In this document: positions 23,882 through 32,309 of the stretch, one piece after another
Position numbering within the stretch: the stretch's first letter is position 1
How the letters are laid out: every line of letters starts with the position of its first letter
Source of the DNA: Actinomadura xylanilytica
GTDB taxonomy: Bacteria > Actinomycetota > Actinomycetes > Streptosporangiales > Streptosporangiaceae
Assembly: GCF_030283145.1 (NCBI RefSeq)
Contig: NZ_JASNWE010000001.1
Coordinates: 124,001-188,000 of the forward strand
Length of the DNA stretch: 64,000 nucleotides
Direction: 5' to 3'
Notes under the pieces: generated by a model
Seen by the model: only the letters and a program-made list of their open reading frames with translations
Told to the model about the DNA's origin: nothing
The model's database searches: none
Position numbers and translations under genes: made by a program

Positions 23882-26759
23882 GTTCGCCCCTTCCAGGAAA
23901 GTGCCGTTGAGGAGTGCGCCGTTCTGGGAAGTACCGGTCCACCACGGTGCGGGCGGCGGTGCCCCGGTCGTGCTCGCCGAACCGCCGGACGAAGTCGCGG
24001 CGCCGGCCGGCGTGGGCCGCGCCGCCCGCGTCCAGGCCGGCGAGCGCGGCGACGAGCTCGTCCTCGGTGCGGGTGATCGGCCCCGGCGCGTACCGGGCCA
24101 GGTCGAAGTAGCCGGTGCCGAGGTCGGCCTCGTCCGGCAGGTGGAAGACCATCGGCCGGTCGAGCAGCGCATAGTCGAACATGATCGAGGAATGGTCGGT
24201 GATCAGGGCGTCGGCGATCAGCAGCAGCAGGGTGACGTCGGGGACGCCGCCGGCGTCCCGGATCGCGTCGAGGGCGCCGGGCGGGACGTCGATCCGGGTC
24301 AGGTAGTGCGGGCGGACCAGCAGGACCAGGTCCTCGCCGAGGTCGCGCGCGAACCGCACCGGGTCGATGGGGAGGCCGGGCCCGGTGGCGGGCCGTCCGC
24401 CCGCGCCGTGCCGGAACGTCGGGGCGTAGAGGACGGCCCGGCGCCCGTCGTCCAGCCGCAGCGCGCGGCGGAGCGCGGCGACCTCCGCGGCCAGCTCGGG
24501 GTCGCCGCGGGCGCCGGTGACCAGCGGGTCGTTGCGCGGGTAGCCGGCCGGGAGCAGCTCGGCGCGGACACCGAGGCCCTTGGCGAGGGTGCCGGCGTCG
24601 TGCCGCGAGCGGATCAGGAAGCAGTCGTACCGGCCCACCATCCGGCGCAGCCTGGCCTGCTCCGCCGGGGTGCCGCCCTTGATCTTGGGCTGGTCGAAAC
24701 CCATCGGCTTGAACGCCGACCCGTGCCAGGTCTGGATGTAGGTGGTCCCGCGGCGCTTGCGGAGGCGGTCGGGGAAGCCCTGGTCGTCGATCCAGAACTC
24801 GGCCCGCGCGAGCGCGAGGTAGTACGCCCACGAGCCGCGGCGGACCAGCCTCGCGCCGGACGGGAAGCCCCGGGTGCCCGCGCTGTGGGACCAGACGGCG
24901 CGGACCGGGCGGCCCGACCGGCGCAGCTCCCGGTAGATGTACTTGGGGTTGCCGGCGTAGTGCCGCCCGAGGTGGCTCTCGAAGACCGCCGAGCCGGCGC
25001 GGACCGGCAGCCGGGTCAGCACCCGGTTGAACACGGTGGTCTTGGTCGTCCGGGCGGTCGCGGCGCGGCGCGCGGCCAGCGCCGACCGCCGGACCCGCGC
25101 CCAGCCGCGCCGTCCCACCGCGCTCGCGGCGGCGCGGTGCACCAGCGCCCGGGTCGTCCGGGCCCGCCGGCCGCCGCCGTCCAGGGTGAAGGCGAGGTGC
25201 CCGGCCTCGGTGACGTAGGAGCTGAGCCGGTCCGCCGCGAGCCGGGTCAGCCGGGGCCGCACGGGCAGGGCCACCCCGTCGAGCGGCGGCGAGCCCGTCC
25301 CGTCGCCGGGACGGGTGACCATCTCCTGGCCGTCCACCCGGATCCGGAGCCGGGTGTCCCACACCGGGTCGGCGAACCCGAGCGGCCGGACCCGGCGCAC
25401 CGGGTCGAAGTCGGCCGTCCACTCCAGCCGGTCCCCCACCCGCGCGACGCGGGCGCGGGCGCGGGCCGCGCGCCCCGGGCGGCGCCGGTCGTACAGTTCC
25501 AGCGACCCGGTCAGCCGCGCGCCGGGCGGCACCCGGCCGAGCGGGTTCATCACGTGGCCGGCCAGGTGCGCCCGGCCGCCGCGCAGCTCCAGGGCCGTGA
25601 CGGTGTTGGCGGGGCGGAGCTCGTTCAGCGGGCGCAGGTGGAAGCCGAGGCCGGTGACGTCCAGGACGGGGTGGCCGGACGGGTCGGGCATCGTCCCGCC
25701 CCAGTAGACGCGGCCGTCCAGCTCGACGAGGTCGGCGCGGATCTCGTGCTTCCTGCTCCGCCCGTACTCCGCCGCCGCGAGCGCGCCCGCGTGGTCGCCT
25801 TCGCGCACCAGGTAGGCGGCGATCGCCGGCATCGCGTTGGCGGTGTCGAACACGCGCGGGTCCAGGTCGGCCAGGTAGCCGGCCGCCAGGTCCAGGACGC
25901 GCGACTGGTGGCCGGGGTCGCGGTTGCGCAGCTCGCGCAGGTACAGCAGCAGGTCGTGGTTGACGAACTTGGCGTCCTTGGCGAGCTTGAGGTCGGCGGC
26001 GCCGTGCCGCCGGAACAGCGCGTCGATGCGCCGGTGGATCGCCAGCCGGTCGGCGAAGTTGGTGAGCTCGGCCCGCCGGTTGGTGATCGACTGCTCCCCC
26101 GCGCGCCGTTCCACCAGCCAGTTGTAGACGCGGTGCGGGATCAGCGCGGTGCGTCCGGCAGCCAGGTACGCCTCGGCGGTGAACAGCAGGTCCTCGTAGT
26201 TGAGCCGTTCGACGAAGCGGAGCCCCTGGTCCTCCAGGAACCCGCGCCGGTACGCCTTGTTGGTCGACAGCGTGTCGTAGAGCAGGTCCGGGTTCTCCGG
26301 CAGCGACCCGTACACGGCCCTGCGCTCGTAGAGCCACGGATACCAGGGGCGCACGCGCTTGGTGGCGCGGTCCAGGTGGATCCGGGCGCACAGCCCCGAC
26401 ACCAGGTCGGCGCCGGTGTCCTCGGCGGCGGCGACGAGGTTGAGGCAGGCGTGCCGGTCCAGGGTGTCGTCGCTGTCGAGGAACATCAGGAACCGGCCGG
26501 ACGCGTGCTCGATCCCGACGTTGCGCGGCCGGCCGCAGCCGCCCGAGTTGGCGGGCAGGTGCACCGCGCGGATCCGGCCCGGCAGGCCGGCGGCGAACCG
26601 GTCGGCGATCTCGCCGGTGCCGTCGGTGCTGGCGTCGTCCACGATGACGGTCTCGACGCCGCCGAGGGACTGCCCGAGCACCGATCCGACCGCCCGCGGC
26701 AGCCGTAGCGCGTCGTTGTAGGCGATCACCACGACGCTGACATCCGGGCGCGCCCGCAT
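23865..26759 (-). CDS. Bifunctional GT2 glycosyltransferase/CDP-glycerol glycerophosphotransferase
   Basis: A 964-residue protein with two catalytic domains. Residues 1 to about 300 form a GT-A family 2 glycosyltransferase (VSVVVIAYNDALRLPRAVGSVL, metal site in MFLDSDDTLD). The last about 400 residues are a TagF/TagB-like CDP-glycerol glycerophosphotransferase (YIQTWHGSAFKPMG, then PTFRHG, and ITDHSSIMFDYALLDRPMVF). The middle is a beta-rich segment. The ATG at 26759 has GGAGGGAGG upstream and is preferred over the codon 33 bp earlier. It probably polymerises or attaches polyol-phosphate chains at the membrane. The GT4 gene follows with overlap. Confidence 0.88.
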   Translation of the reverse strand: MRARPDVSVVVIAYNDALRLPRAVGSVLGQSLGGVETVIVDDASTDGTGEIADRFAAGLPGRIRAVHLPANSGGCGRPRNVGIEHASGRFLMFLDSDDTLDRHACLNLVAAAEDTGADLVSGLCARIHLDRATKRVRPWYPWLYERRAVYGSLPENPDLLYDTLSTNKAYRRGFLEDQGLRFVERLNYEDLLFTAEAYLAAGRTALIPHRVYNWLVERRAGEQSITNRRAELTNFADRLAIHRRIDALFRRHGAADLKLAKDAKFVNHDLLLYLRELRNRDPGHQSRVLDLAAGYLADLDPRVFDTANAMPAIAAYLVREGDHAGALAAAEYGRSRKHEIRADLVELDGRVYWGGTMPDPSGHPVLDVTGLGFHLRPLNELRPANTVTALELRGGRAHLAGHVMNPLGRVPPGARLTGSLELYDRRRPGRAARARARVARVGDRLEWTADFDPVRRVRPLGFADPVWDTRLRIRVDGQEMVTRPGDGTGSPPLDGVALPVRPRLTRLAADRLSSYVTEAGHLAFTLDGGGRRARTTRALVHRAAASAVGRRGWARVRRSALAARRAATARTTKTTVFNRVLTRLPVRAGSAVFESHLGRHYAGNPKYIYRELRRSGRPVRAVWSHSAGTRGFPSGARLVRRGSWAYYLALARAEFWIDDQGFPDRLRKRRGTTYIQTWHGSAFKPMGFDQPKIKGGTPAEQARLRRMVGRYDCFLIRSRHDAGTLAKGLGVRAELLPAGYPRNDPLVTGARGDPELAAEVAALRRALRLDDGRRAVLYAPTFRHGAGGRPATGPGLPIDPVRFARDLGEDLVLLVRPHYLTRIDVPPGALDAIRDAGGVPDVTLLLLIADALITDHSSIMFDYALLDRPMVFHLPDEADLGTGYFDLARYAPGPITRTEDELVAALAGLDAGGAAHAGRRRDFVRRFGEHDRGTAARTVVDRYFPERRTPQRHFPGRGERGRTA

Positions 26760-26928
26760 CGGCCTCCCTCCGCACGTCCGTCGTGCCGTCATTCCTTTCC
26801 AGGAAGCGCGGGGCGGAGGTCCAAGCCGGCCTCAAAACCTGTCGATGATTCGCATCGGCCGACAATGCCGCTGGATCGGGAAAGGCCCCAGGAATCCCTC
26901 CGGAGCCGCCAGGCCCCAGGAACGCCGA

Positions 26929-26970
26929 AGGGCGCCCGCCATGCGGCCGGTACGGCCTGGCGGGCGCCCT
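26929..26970 (-). terminator. Strong hairpin terminator after the CHAP gene
   Basis: A perfect 13-bp inverted repeat (26929-26941 with 26958-26970), with a small inner stem GGCC-GGTAC-GGCC, lies just past the CHAP-gene stop at 27003. There is no long U-run, as is common in high-GC actinobacteria. Confidence 0.7.
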
Positions 26971-27002
26971 GTTGGCGCGGGAGCGGTGACGCGGGAGCGG
27001 GC

Positions 27003-27785
27003 TTACTTGGCGTAGTCGGGGTACCCGTACCCGACGACCTGGGACTTGCTCCGGACGTGCTTCTGCACGGCGTCGGAGGTGTTGCCCTCGACGGTCTTGA
27101 TCGTGCCGTCGCCGTTGTCCTTGGCGACGACGCCGACGTGGTCGATGTCGCCGATCTTGCCCTTGGAGCCCTTGTCCCAGTCGTAGAAGACGATGGCCCC
27201 GGGCTTGGCGGTGTCGCCCCAGCGGCCGGTCTTCTTCAGCCAGCTGGCGTGCTCGACGGTGTAGGCGTCGAAGCCCATGTTCTTCACGCCGAGCTGCGCG
27301 CCCAGCCAGGAGACGAACATGTTGCACCACTGGGCGCCGTTGTACTCGGCGACCTTGCCGCCGTCACGCTTGGCGGTCTGCTTCGCGGCGGGGGACGAGA
27401 CGTACCAGTCGTGGAACTTGGTCTGCCCCTTCTTCCCCTCCTTGATCCCGACCTGCTTCTCGGCCAGCTTGATCACTTCGCTGGACTTCACCGCGCGGGG
27501 GGCCACGGAGTAGCCCTCCTGGGCGGCCTTCTGCTTGGACATGGTGCCGATCTTGGGGGCGCTCTTGGCGGCGCTCTTGTGGGCGCTCTTGGCCTTGGCC
27601 TTGGCGGGCGGCCCGGCCATCGCGGCGGCCTGCGCGGCACCGGTGGCTGTCCCGGCGGTGGCCTCGTCGCCGGACACGCCGGTGGCGACCGCGAACCCGA
27701 GGGACCCGGCGAGCACGGCGCCGACGGCGACGCCGGCGGCGAGCTTCTCGGTGGGCAGGAAGTTCACACTGTTGCGCTTGGGCAT
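27003..27785 (-). CDS. Secreted CHAP-domain peptidoglycan hydrolase
   Basis: A 260-residue exported protein. An N-terminal basic stretch and hydrophobic segment (LAAGVAVGAVLAGSLGFAVA, residues 15-34) act as signal or anchor; then comes a Lys/Ala-rich linker and a CHAP amidase/endopeptidase domain with catalytic Cys at about 154 (AQWCNMFVSWLG) and His at about 216 (DIDHVGVVA). The ATG at 27785 (MPKRN) is preceded by AAGGAG at ideal spacing; an in-frame ATG at 27809 is the alternative. The c-di-AMP riboswitch immediately upstream is the common control of cell-wall hydrolases in actinobacteria. Confidence 0.9.
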   Translation of the reverse strand: MPKRNSVNFLPTEKLAAGVAVGAVLAGSLGFAVATGVSGDEATAGTATGAAQAAAMAGPPAKAKAKSAHKSAAKSAPKIGTMSKQKAAQEGYSVAPRAVKSSEVIKLAEKQVGIKEGKKGQTKFHDWYVSSPAAKQTAKRDGGKVAEYNGAQWCNMFVSWLGAQLGVKNMGFDAYTVEHASWLKKTGRWGDTAKPGAIVFYDWDKGSKGKIGDIDHVGVVAKDNGDGTIKTVEGNTSDAVQKHVRSKSQVVGYGYPDYAK

Positions 27786-27810
27786 GCTGACGATCTCCTT
27801 GTCTTCCATT

Positions 27811-27955
27811 GCGCCTACCGGGTTAGCTGACGGATTCGGGCGTGGAAGTCGCCCTACGGCACGCGCTGGGCGCGCCGATTCACCCCTGGAAAGTTGGGTC
27901 CCCGGTTCCCGTCCCCGTGGTGGCGGACGCGGATTCGGCCACGGGCACCGCGGAG
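27811..27955 (-). ncRNA. ydaO-type cyclic di-AMP riboswitch
   Basis: On the minus strand the leader of the CHAP gene contains the conserved ydaO elements in order: CCGGGGACCCAA, GGGGTGAATC, GCCGTAGGGCGACTTCC, CGAATCCGTCAGCTAACC and GGTAGGCG, with the closing stem near the start codon. High c-di-AMP is known to lower expression of wall hydrolases through this element in actinobacteria. The outer boundary is approximate; the core is very well matched. Confidence 0.88.
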
Positions 27956-28436
27956 GCGGTGCCGGCTGTCGGATTGATCTCGTGAGAGATGAAGCGCGGA
28001 ACAATGGGGCCGCGCGCCGCGGGCACCCAGGCTCCGCGGCCGCCGGTCACGTCTGAGCACGACCGGCCACAACGCATGGAACGCGCTGCGAGATTTGAAT
28101 AGAAGGTATCAACCTTCTCATGAAAAGCAAACCGGGCACCAAGGTCCCCCTCAGGTCCCTAAAGCCTGCTCTATAGGACACCAACAGACCGGCCCCGCCG
28201 CCCCTTCCCGATCGCGCGGGTTCCTTCCCGGAAATCCGATCAAGGGGAGGCCCGCAGAGGCGCGACAAGGCCCGGAAGGCGCCCGGACAAAGGGGTTTCG
28301 CGAGTTGGACCGCAGCCTCGAAGCCGCCCGCGGGCGCCATTTTTTACCTGAGCGGCCCGGCCGATTCTTTACCTTGGCGGTGACGGGCGCCACACCCGCC
28401 GCCGCCATTCCTTGATCGAGGCCGGCGCCGGGGCCG
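27956..28436. other. Non-coding leader/promoter region between CHAP and PP2C genes
   Basis: No convincing gene is present in this 480-bp stretch. It holds the promoter and 5' leader of the riboswitch-controlled CHAP gene. A perfect inverted repeat AGAAGGT-ATCA-ACCTTCT lies at 28101-28118 in an AT-richer patch (28090-28120), a likely promoter or regulator site. The rest, to the PP2C stop at 28437, shows no recognisable element. Confidence 0.5.
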
Positions 28437-30362
28437 TCAGTGCACCCGGAGGGCGAACATCGTGGTGTCGTCGGCCGCCCGGTCGTGCTCCATCCGGTCC
28501 AGCACCTGGTCCAGGACCGGCTCCGGCCCGTCCGCGCAATCCTGCAAGATCTGGGTCAGGCGCTCGATCTGCGCGTCGATGTCGGCCTCCCGGCGCTCGA
28601 CGAGGCCGTCGGTGTAGAGGAAGATCAGATCGCCGGGGAGCAGCCGGGTGGTGAACGTCGCGTAGTCGTACCCGGGGACGGCGCCGAGCAGCGGATCGGG
28701 GTCGATGCTGAGCTGGGCGGCCTGCCCGTCGCGCACCAGGATGGGCGGCGGGTGCCCGGCGCAGGCCCATTGCAGCACCCGCCGGGAAGAGTCGTAATGG
28801 GCGACGACGCAGGTGCCGGTGGCCGCGTTCAGATCGCCGACCAGCTCGTTCAGCCACGCGACGAGGCGTCCGGGCGGGCGGCCGGTGTAGGCGAGGCCGA
28901 GGAAGCCGTTGCGGGTCCGCGCCATCGCCGCGGCGGCCTGGAGACCGTGCCCGGCGGCGTCGCCGATGGCGAACAGCCCGCGGCCGTCCGACAGCGCCCG
29001 GGTCGCGAACCAGTCGCCGCCGATGCGCGCGGCGCTCTCGGCGGCCAGGCTGCGGACCTCGATGCCGAGCCCCGGAAGCGGCTCCACCTCGCGGTCGTCG
29101 GGCAGGATCGCGCGCCGCAGCGTGACCGCCACCCGCCGCTCCTGTGCCGTGCGGGCCTGCTGCCGCAGCATCTGGCGGCGGGTCTCGGCGAGCGCCTGCT
29201 CGACGCCGCGCCGCCGGGTGATGTCCTGCGAGACGACGTTGATCGAGACCGGCAGGCCCGACTCGCCCAGCACGGGCTCGATGAACACCCACAGGTTTCG
29301 GCGCTTGCCGTCGGGGGTCGTCACGCGGTGCTCCACCTCCACCGGCTCGCGGCGGGAGAACAGTGTCTGGAACGCCTCCTCGACCAGCGGCACGTCCTCA
29401 TCGGTGACGAGCTTGGACAGGTCGTCCGACTCCGGCGGCTTGTTACTCGGGTCCTGGAGGTAGTTGGCGGCCATCTGCGGCGTCCACTCGGCCTCGCCGG
29501 TGACCAGGTCCCACTCGCCGAAGCCGATCTGGGCGAGCCGCTCGACCCGTTCGAGACGGCGCCGGACCCGGTCCTCCTCGTGGTAGTAGTGCCAGGTGAC
29601 GCAGACCCCGGTGGGCACCGCGACGCACCGCGCGCTCATCCGGGACGTCCGGGCCAGGCCCTCCTGCGCGGTGGAGAACACGAACGGCTCGCGGCCGTAG
29701 GGCCTGCCGGTCTCCAGCACCTCGGTGTAGGCCGCGAACAGGCCGGTCAGCGCGGTCCCCGGGTCGGTCCGCAGCAGCCGGAGCCCGGTCAGCTCGGCGG
29801 CGCCGCGGCCGAACAGGTCGCGGGCGGTCTCGTTGAGCTCGGCGTACAGGAAGTCCACGACCCGGCCGCCGTCGTCGCGCACCGGCACCAGGTGCGCGGC
29901 GCTGTCGGACGAGCCGTCCAGCACCGCCCGCGCCACCTGGTCGGCGGGGAGCGCGGCGATGATGTCGGCGTCGCCGCCGGTGTCGACCGCGGTGACCTGC
30001 CGCAGGATCTCCCGCGCGGCGGGCGTCTCGGCCTGCTCGGCGTTGGTCAGGTGGGCGCCGGCCCGCTCGACGGGGCTCGGCGCGGGCGCCTCCGCGCCGG
30101 TGAGGTCCCAGGCGCTCACCGGGCTCTCACCGCCCCGCACGCCGACGACCAGCGCCGCCGCCTCACCCAGGTCGAGGTCGAGGTCGCGCGCCAGCCAGAT
30201 CAGATGCTGGAGCGCCTCACCGGGCGGGACGCCGAGGCGCCCGGCCAGGACGACCCGCGCCTCGGCGAGCATCGCGCGGTCGTGCGCCGCGCCCCGCAGA
30301 TCGGCCAGTTCCGGTGCCGTACCCGGTTCCGGGTCCGGCCGCGTGTCCCGAGACTCCGTCAC
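28437..30362 (-). CDS. ANTAR-PAS-PP2C (SpoIIE-type) serine phosphatase
   Basis: A 641-residue cytosolic signalling protein. An ANTAR-like helical module lies at about residues 28-77, PAS-like sensor regions at about 110-250 and 260-390 (the second of PAS_3 type, ending SINVVSQDITRR), and a SpoIIE-type PP2C phosphatase at about 420-640. Metal-binding signatures are RIGGDWFAT, AIGDAAGHG, LYTDGLVE and DDTTMFALRV. Such proteins usually dephosphorylate anti-sigma antagonists in partner-switching networks. No anti-sigma kinase gene is adjacent, so the partner is unknown. The ANTAR module hints at an RNA-binding or structural role. Confidence 0.88.
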   Translation of the reverse strand: MTESRDTRPDPEPGTAPELADLRGAAHDRAMLAEARVVLAGRLGVPPGEALQHLIWLARDLDLDLGEAAALVVGVRGGESPVSAWDLTGAEAPAPSPVERAGAHLTNAEQAETPAAREILRQVTAVDTGGDADIIAALPADQVARAVLDGSSDSAAHLVPVRDDGGRVVDFLYAELNETARDLFGRGAAELTGLRLLRTDPGTALTGLFAAYTEVLETGRPYGREPFVFSTAQEGLARTSRMSARCVAVPTGVCVTWHYYHEEDRVRRRLERVERLAQIGFGEWDLVTGEAEWTPQMAANYLQDPSNKPPESDDLSKLVTDEDVPLVEEAFQTLFSRREPVEVEHRVTTPDGKRRNLWVFIEPVLGESGLPVSINVVSQDITRRRGVEQALAETRRQMLRQQARTAQERRVAVTLRRAILPDDREVEPLPGLGIEVRSLAAESAARIGGDWFATRALSDGRGLFAIGDAAGHGLQAAAAMARTRNGFLGLAYTGRPPGRLVAWLNELVGDLNAATGTCVVAHYDSSRRVLQWACAGHPPPILVRDGQAAQLSIDPDPLLGAVPGYDYATFTTRLLPGDLIFLYTDGLVERREADIDAQIERLTQILQDCADGPEPVLDQVLDRMEHDRAADDTTMFALRVH

Positions 30363-30491
30363 CCTTCTCCCCCATCCGGCATTTCATGCCCCCGGAAGAA
30401 GAAAGGTACATAGGCCCGAGTAGGGCCTTTCTCATTATCTTCATTCTCAGTCCAGATCTTTGCCCCGGTTTTTCGTTTTATACGGGGCTCT

Positions 30492-32066
30492 TCACCTTCC
30501 CGACACCAGGGGACTACCTGGGAGCCGCGCCTTCTCCACCTTGCCGGCCGCGTTGCGCGGCAGCTCGGCGACGAAGACGATCTCGCGCGGCACCTTGAAG
30601 TTGGCGAGCAGGTCCCGGCAGTGCGCGACGAGGTCGGCGGCGGCCGGTCCGGTGCCGGGCCGGGCCCGCACGTAGGCACGGCCGACCTCGCCCATCCGCT
30701 CGTCCGGGACGCCGATCACGGCGGCCTCGGAGACCGCCGGATGCCGGGCCAGCACCTGCTCGACCTCGGCCGGGTAGACGTTGAAGCCGCCCACCACGAA
30801 CATGTCCTTGGACCGCCCGGTGATGATCAGGTTGCCGGCCGGGTCGAGCCGGCCGAGGTCGCCGGTCGCCAGCCACCCGTCCCGGATGGTCTCCCGGGTC
30901 CCCTCCGGGTCGCCGAGGTAGCCGCGCATCACGTTGTGCCCGCGGACCATGACCTCGCCGGACGCGCCCGGCTCCACCGGCGTCCCGTCCGGGCCCGCGA
31001 TCACGATCTCGACGCCCTCGATGGGCCGGCCGCAGGTGGTGGCCACGGTCGTGTCGTCGTCGCCGAGCGAGCAGGCGGTGACGGTGCCGCACGACTCGGT
31101 CAGCCCGTAGGCGGTGACCACCTCGGGGAACAGCTCGGCCCGCATCCGGCTGATCAGCGCGACCGGGACGGTCGACGCGCCGGTCACCGCCAGCCGCAGC
31201 GACGACAGGTCGCGCTCGCGCGGCGCGTCCAGCAGCGAGGTGTAGATCGTGGGCGGGCCCGGCAGGACGGTGATCCGCTCGGCCTCGATCAGCCGGGCCG
31301 TCTCCGCCGCCTCGAAGACGTCCTGGAGCACCATCGTGGCGCCCACCAGCAGGCAGGCCAGCACGCCCGCCTTGTAGCCGAAGGAGTGGAACATCGGGTT
31401 GACGATCAGGTAGCGGTCGCCGCGGCGGATCCCGGTCCGGCCGCTCCACGCCAGATAGGTCCGCACGTCCTGGCCGTGCGTGCACATCACGCCCTTCGGG
31501 CGGCCGGTGGTGCCGGAGGTGAACAGCACGTCGGCGATGTCGTCGGCGGTGACCGCCGCCTCGCGGGCGTCCGCCTCGGCCTCCGGGACGGCCGCCCCCG
31601 CGGCGAGGAAGTCCTCCCACGCCGTCGCGCCGGGCCCCGCGGTCGCGCCGAACGTGACGGCGGTGACGCCCTCCGGCGCCCCCTCGGTGCCGGCGCCGAG
31701 CATGCCCAGGTAGTCCTTGCCGAGGAAGCCGTCCTCGACGAAGACCATCCGCGCGCCGCTGCGGGTGAGCGGCCAGCGGGCCTCCTCGCCCTTGTAGCGG
31801 GTGTTGACCGGGACCAGGACGGCGCCGGCGCAGGCGGCGCCGAGCGCGGTCACGATCCACGGGACGCCGTTGGGGGCCCAGATCGCGATCCGGTCGCCGG
31901 GCCCGATCCCGGCGGCGATGAACGCCCTGGCCGCCACGCGGACGCGGGCGCGCAGCCCGGCGTAGGTCAGCCGGACGGTGCCGTCCACGACGGCCTCGGC
32001 GTCCGGGATCTCCCGCGCGACCCGTTCGAGGATCGCCGGAATGGTCATCAAGGCGTGCTCGTCCAT
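30492..32066 (-). CDS. fadD3: FadD3-like acyl-CoA synthetase
   Basis: A 524-residue ANL-superfamily acid-CoA ligase. The P-loop is FTSGTTGRPKGVM, the A5 motif TAYGLTESCG, the hinge GWLATGDLGRLD and the catalytic Lys lies in RNAAGKVEK. FadD3 activates HIP to HIP-CoA, the first committed step of the pathway encoded at both ends of region 1. The ATG at 32066 gives an N-terminus that fits FadD3 (TIPAILERVARE) and begins 2 bp after the stop of a MaoC-like remnant; a GTG at 32087 is also in frame. It is 8 kb from fadE30, whereas the genes are adjacent in mycobacteria, so the symbol is provisional. Confidence 0.72.
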   Translation of the reverse strand: MDEHALMTIPAILERVAREIPDAEAVVDGTVRLTYAGLRARVRVAARAFIAAGIGPGDRIAIWAPNGVPWIVTALGAACAGAVLVPVNTRYKGEEARWPLTRSGARMVFVEDGFLGKDYLGMLGAGTEGAPEGVTAVTFGATAGPGATAWEDFLAAGAAVPEAEADAREAAVTADDIADVLFTSGTTGRPKGVMCTHGQDVRTYLAWSGRTGIRRGDRYLIVNPMFHSFGYKAGVLACLLVGATMVLQDVFEAAETARLIEAERITVLPGPPTIYTSLLDAPRERDLSSLRLAVTGASTVPVALISRMRAELFPEVVTAYGLTESCGTVTACSLGDDDTTVATTCGRPIEGVEIVIAGPDGTPVEPGASGEVMVRGHNVMRGYLGDPEGTRETIRDGWLATGDLGRLDPAGNLIITGRSKDMFVVGGFNVYPAEVEQVLARHPAVSEAAVIGVPDERMGEVGRAYVRARPGTGPAAADLVAHCRDLLANFKVPREIVFVAELPRNAAGKVEKARLPGSPLVSGR

Positions 32067-32068
32067 GC

Positions 32069-32215
32069 TCACCGCTCTCTGTGCCACCGGGCCCGGCCTC
32101 CGGAGATCACGGTCCGGTCCCCCACCGAGACCGTGAAGCCGAGCGCGCCGTCATCCTGCCACGCGGCGATGTGAAGCCGATCACCGGGGAAGACGGGGCG
32201 GCGAACCGGCCGTCC
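32069..32215 (-). pseudogene. C-terminal remnant of a MaoC-like acyl dehydratase
   Basis: Forty-eight codons read on the minus strand give a typical MaoC C-terminus (PVFPGDRLHIAAWQ, then GFTVSVGDRTVISGG, then RARWHRER and stop). The stop is 2 bp before the ligase start. Upstream of about 32215 the frame no longer looks like the family and no start or N-terminal domain is present. It is therefore a truncated leftover of a gene that once preceded fadD3. Confidence 0.65.
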
Positions 32216-32309
32216 GGCTCGGCGAGCCCGGCGGGATGGGCGCCCGCCGCCTCCGCCGGCGGCAGCGTCGTCCGCCGCGACATCACGGTCGAGCCGTAGG
32301 CGGCATGGG

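Noticed and set aside
27850..28077. Short minus-strand frames in the CHAP leader
   Set aside because: They lie inside the riboswitch and its leader, which explains the sequence conservation better.
28101..28118. Inverted repeat AGAAGGT-ATCA-ACCTTCT as a terminator
   Set aside because: No T-run and it lies in the promoter-like region of the CHAP gene; kept only as a note in the intergenic entry.
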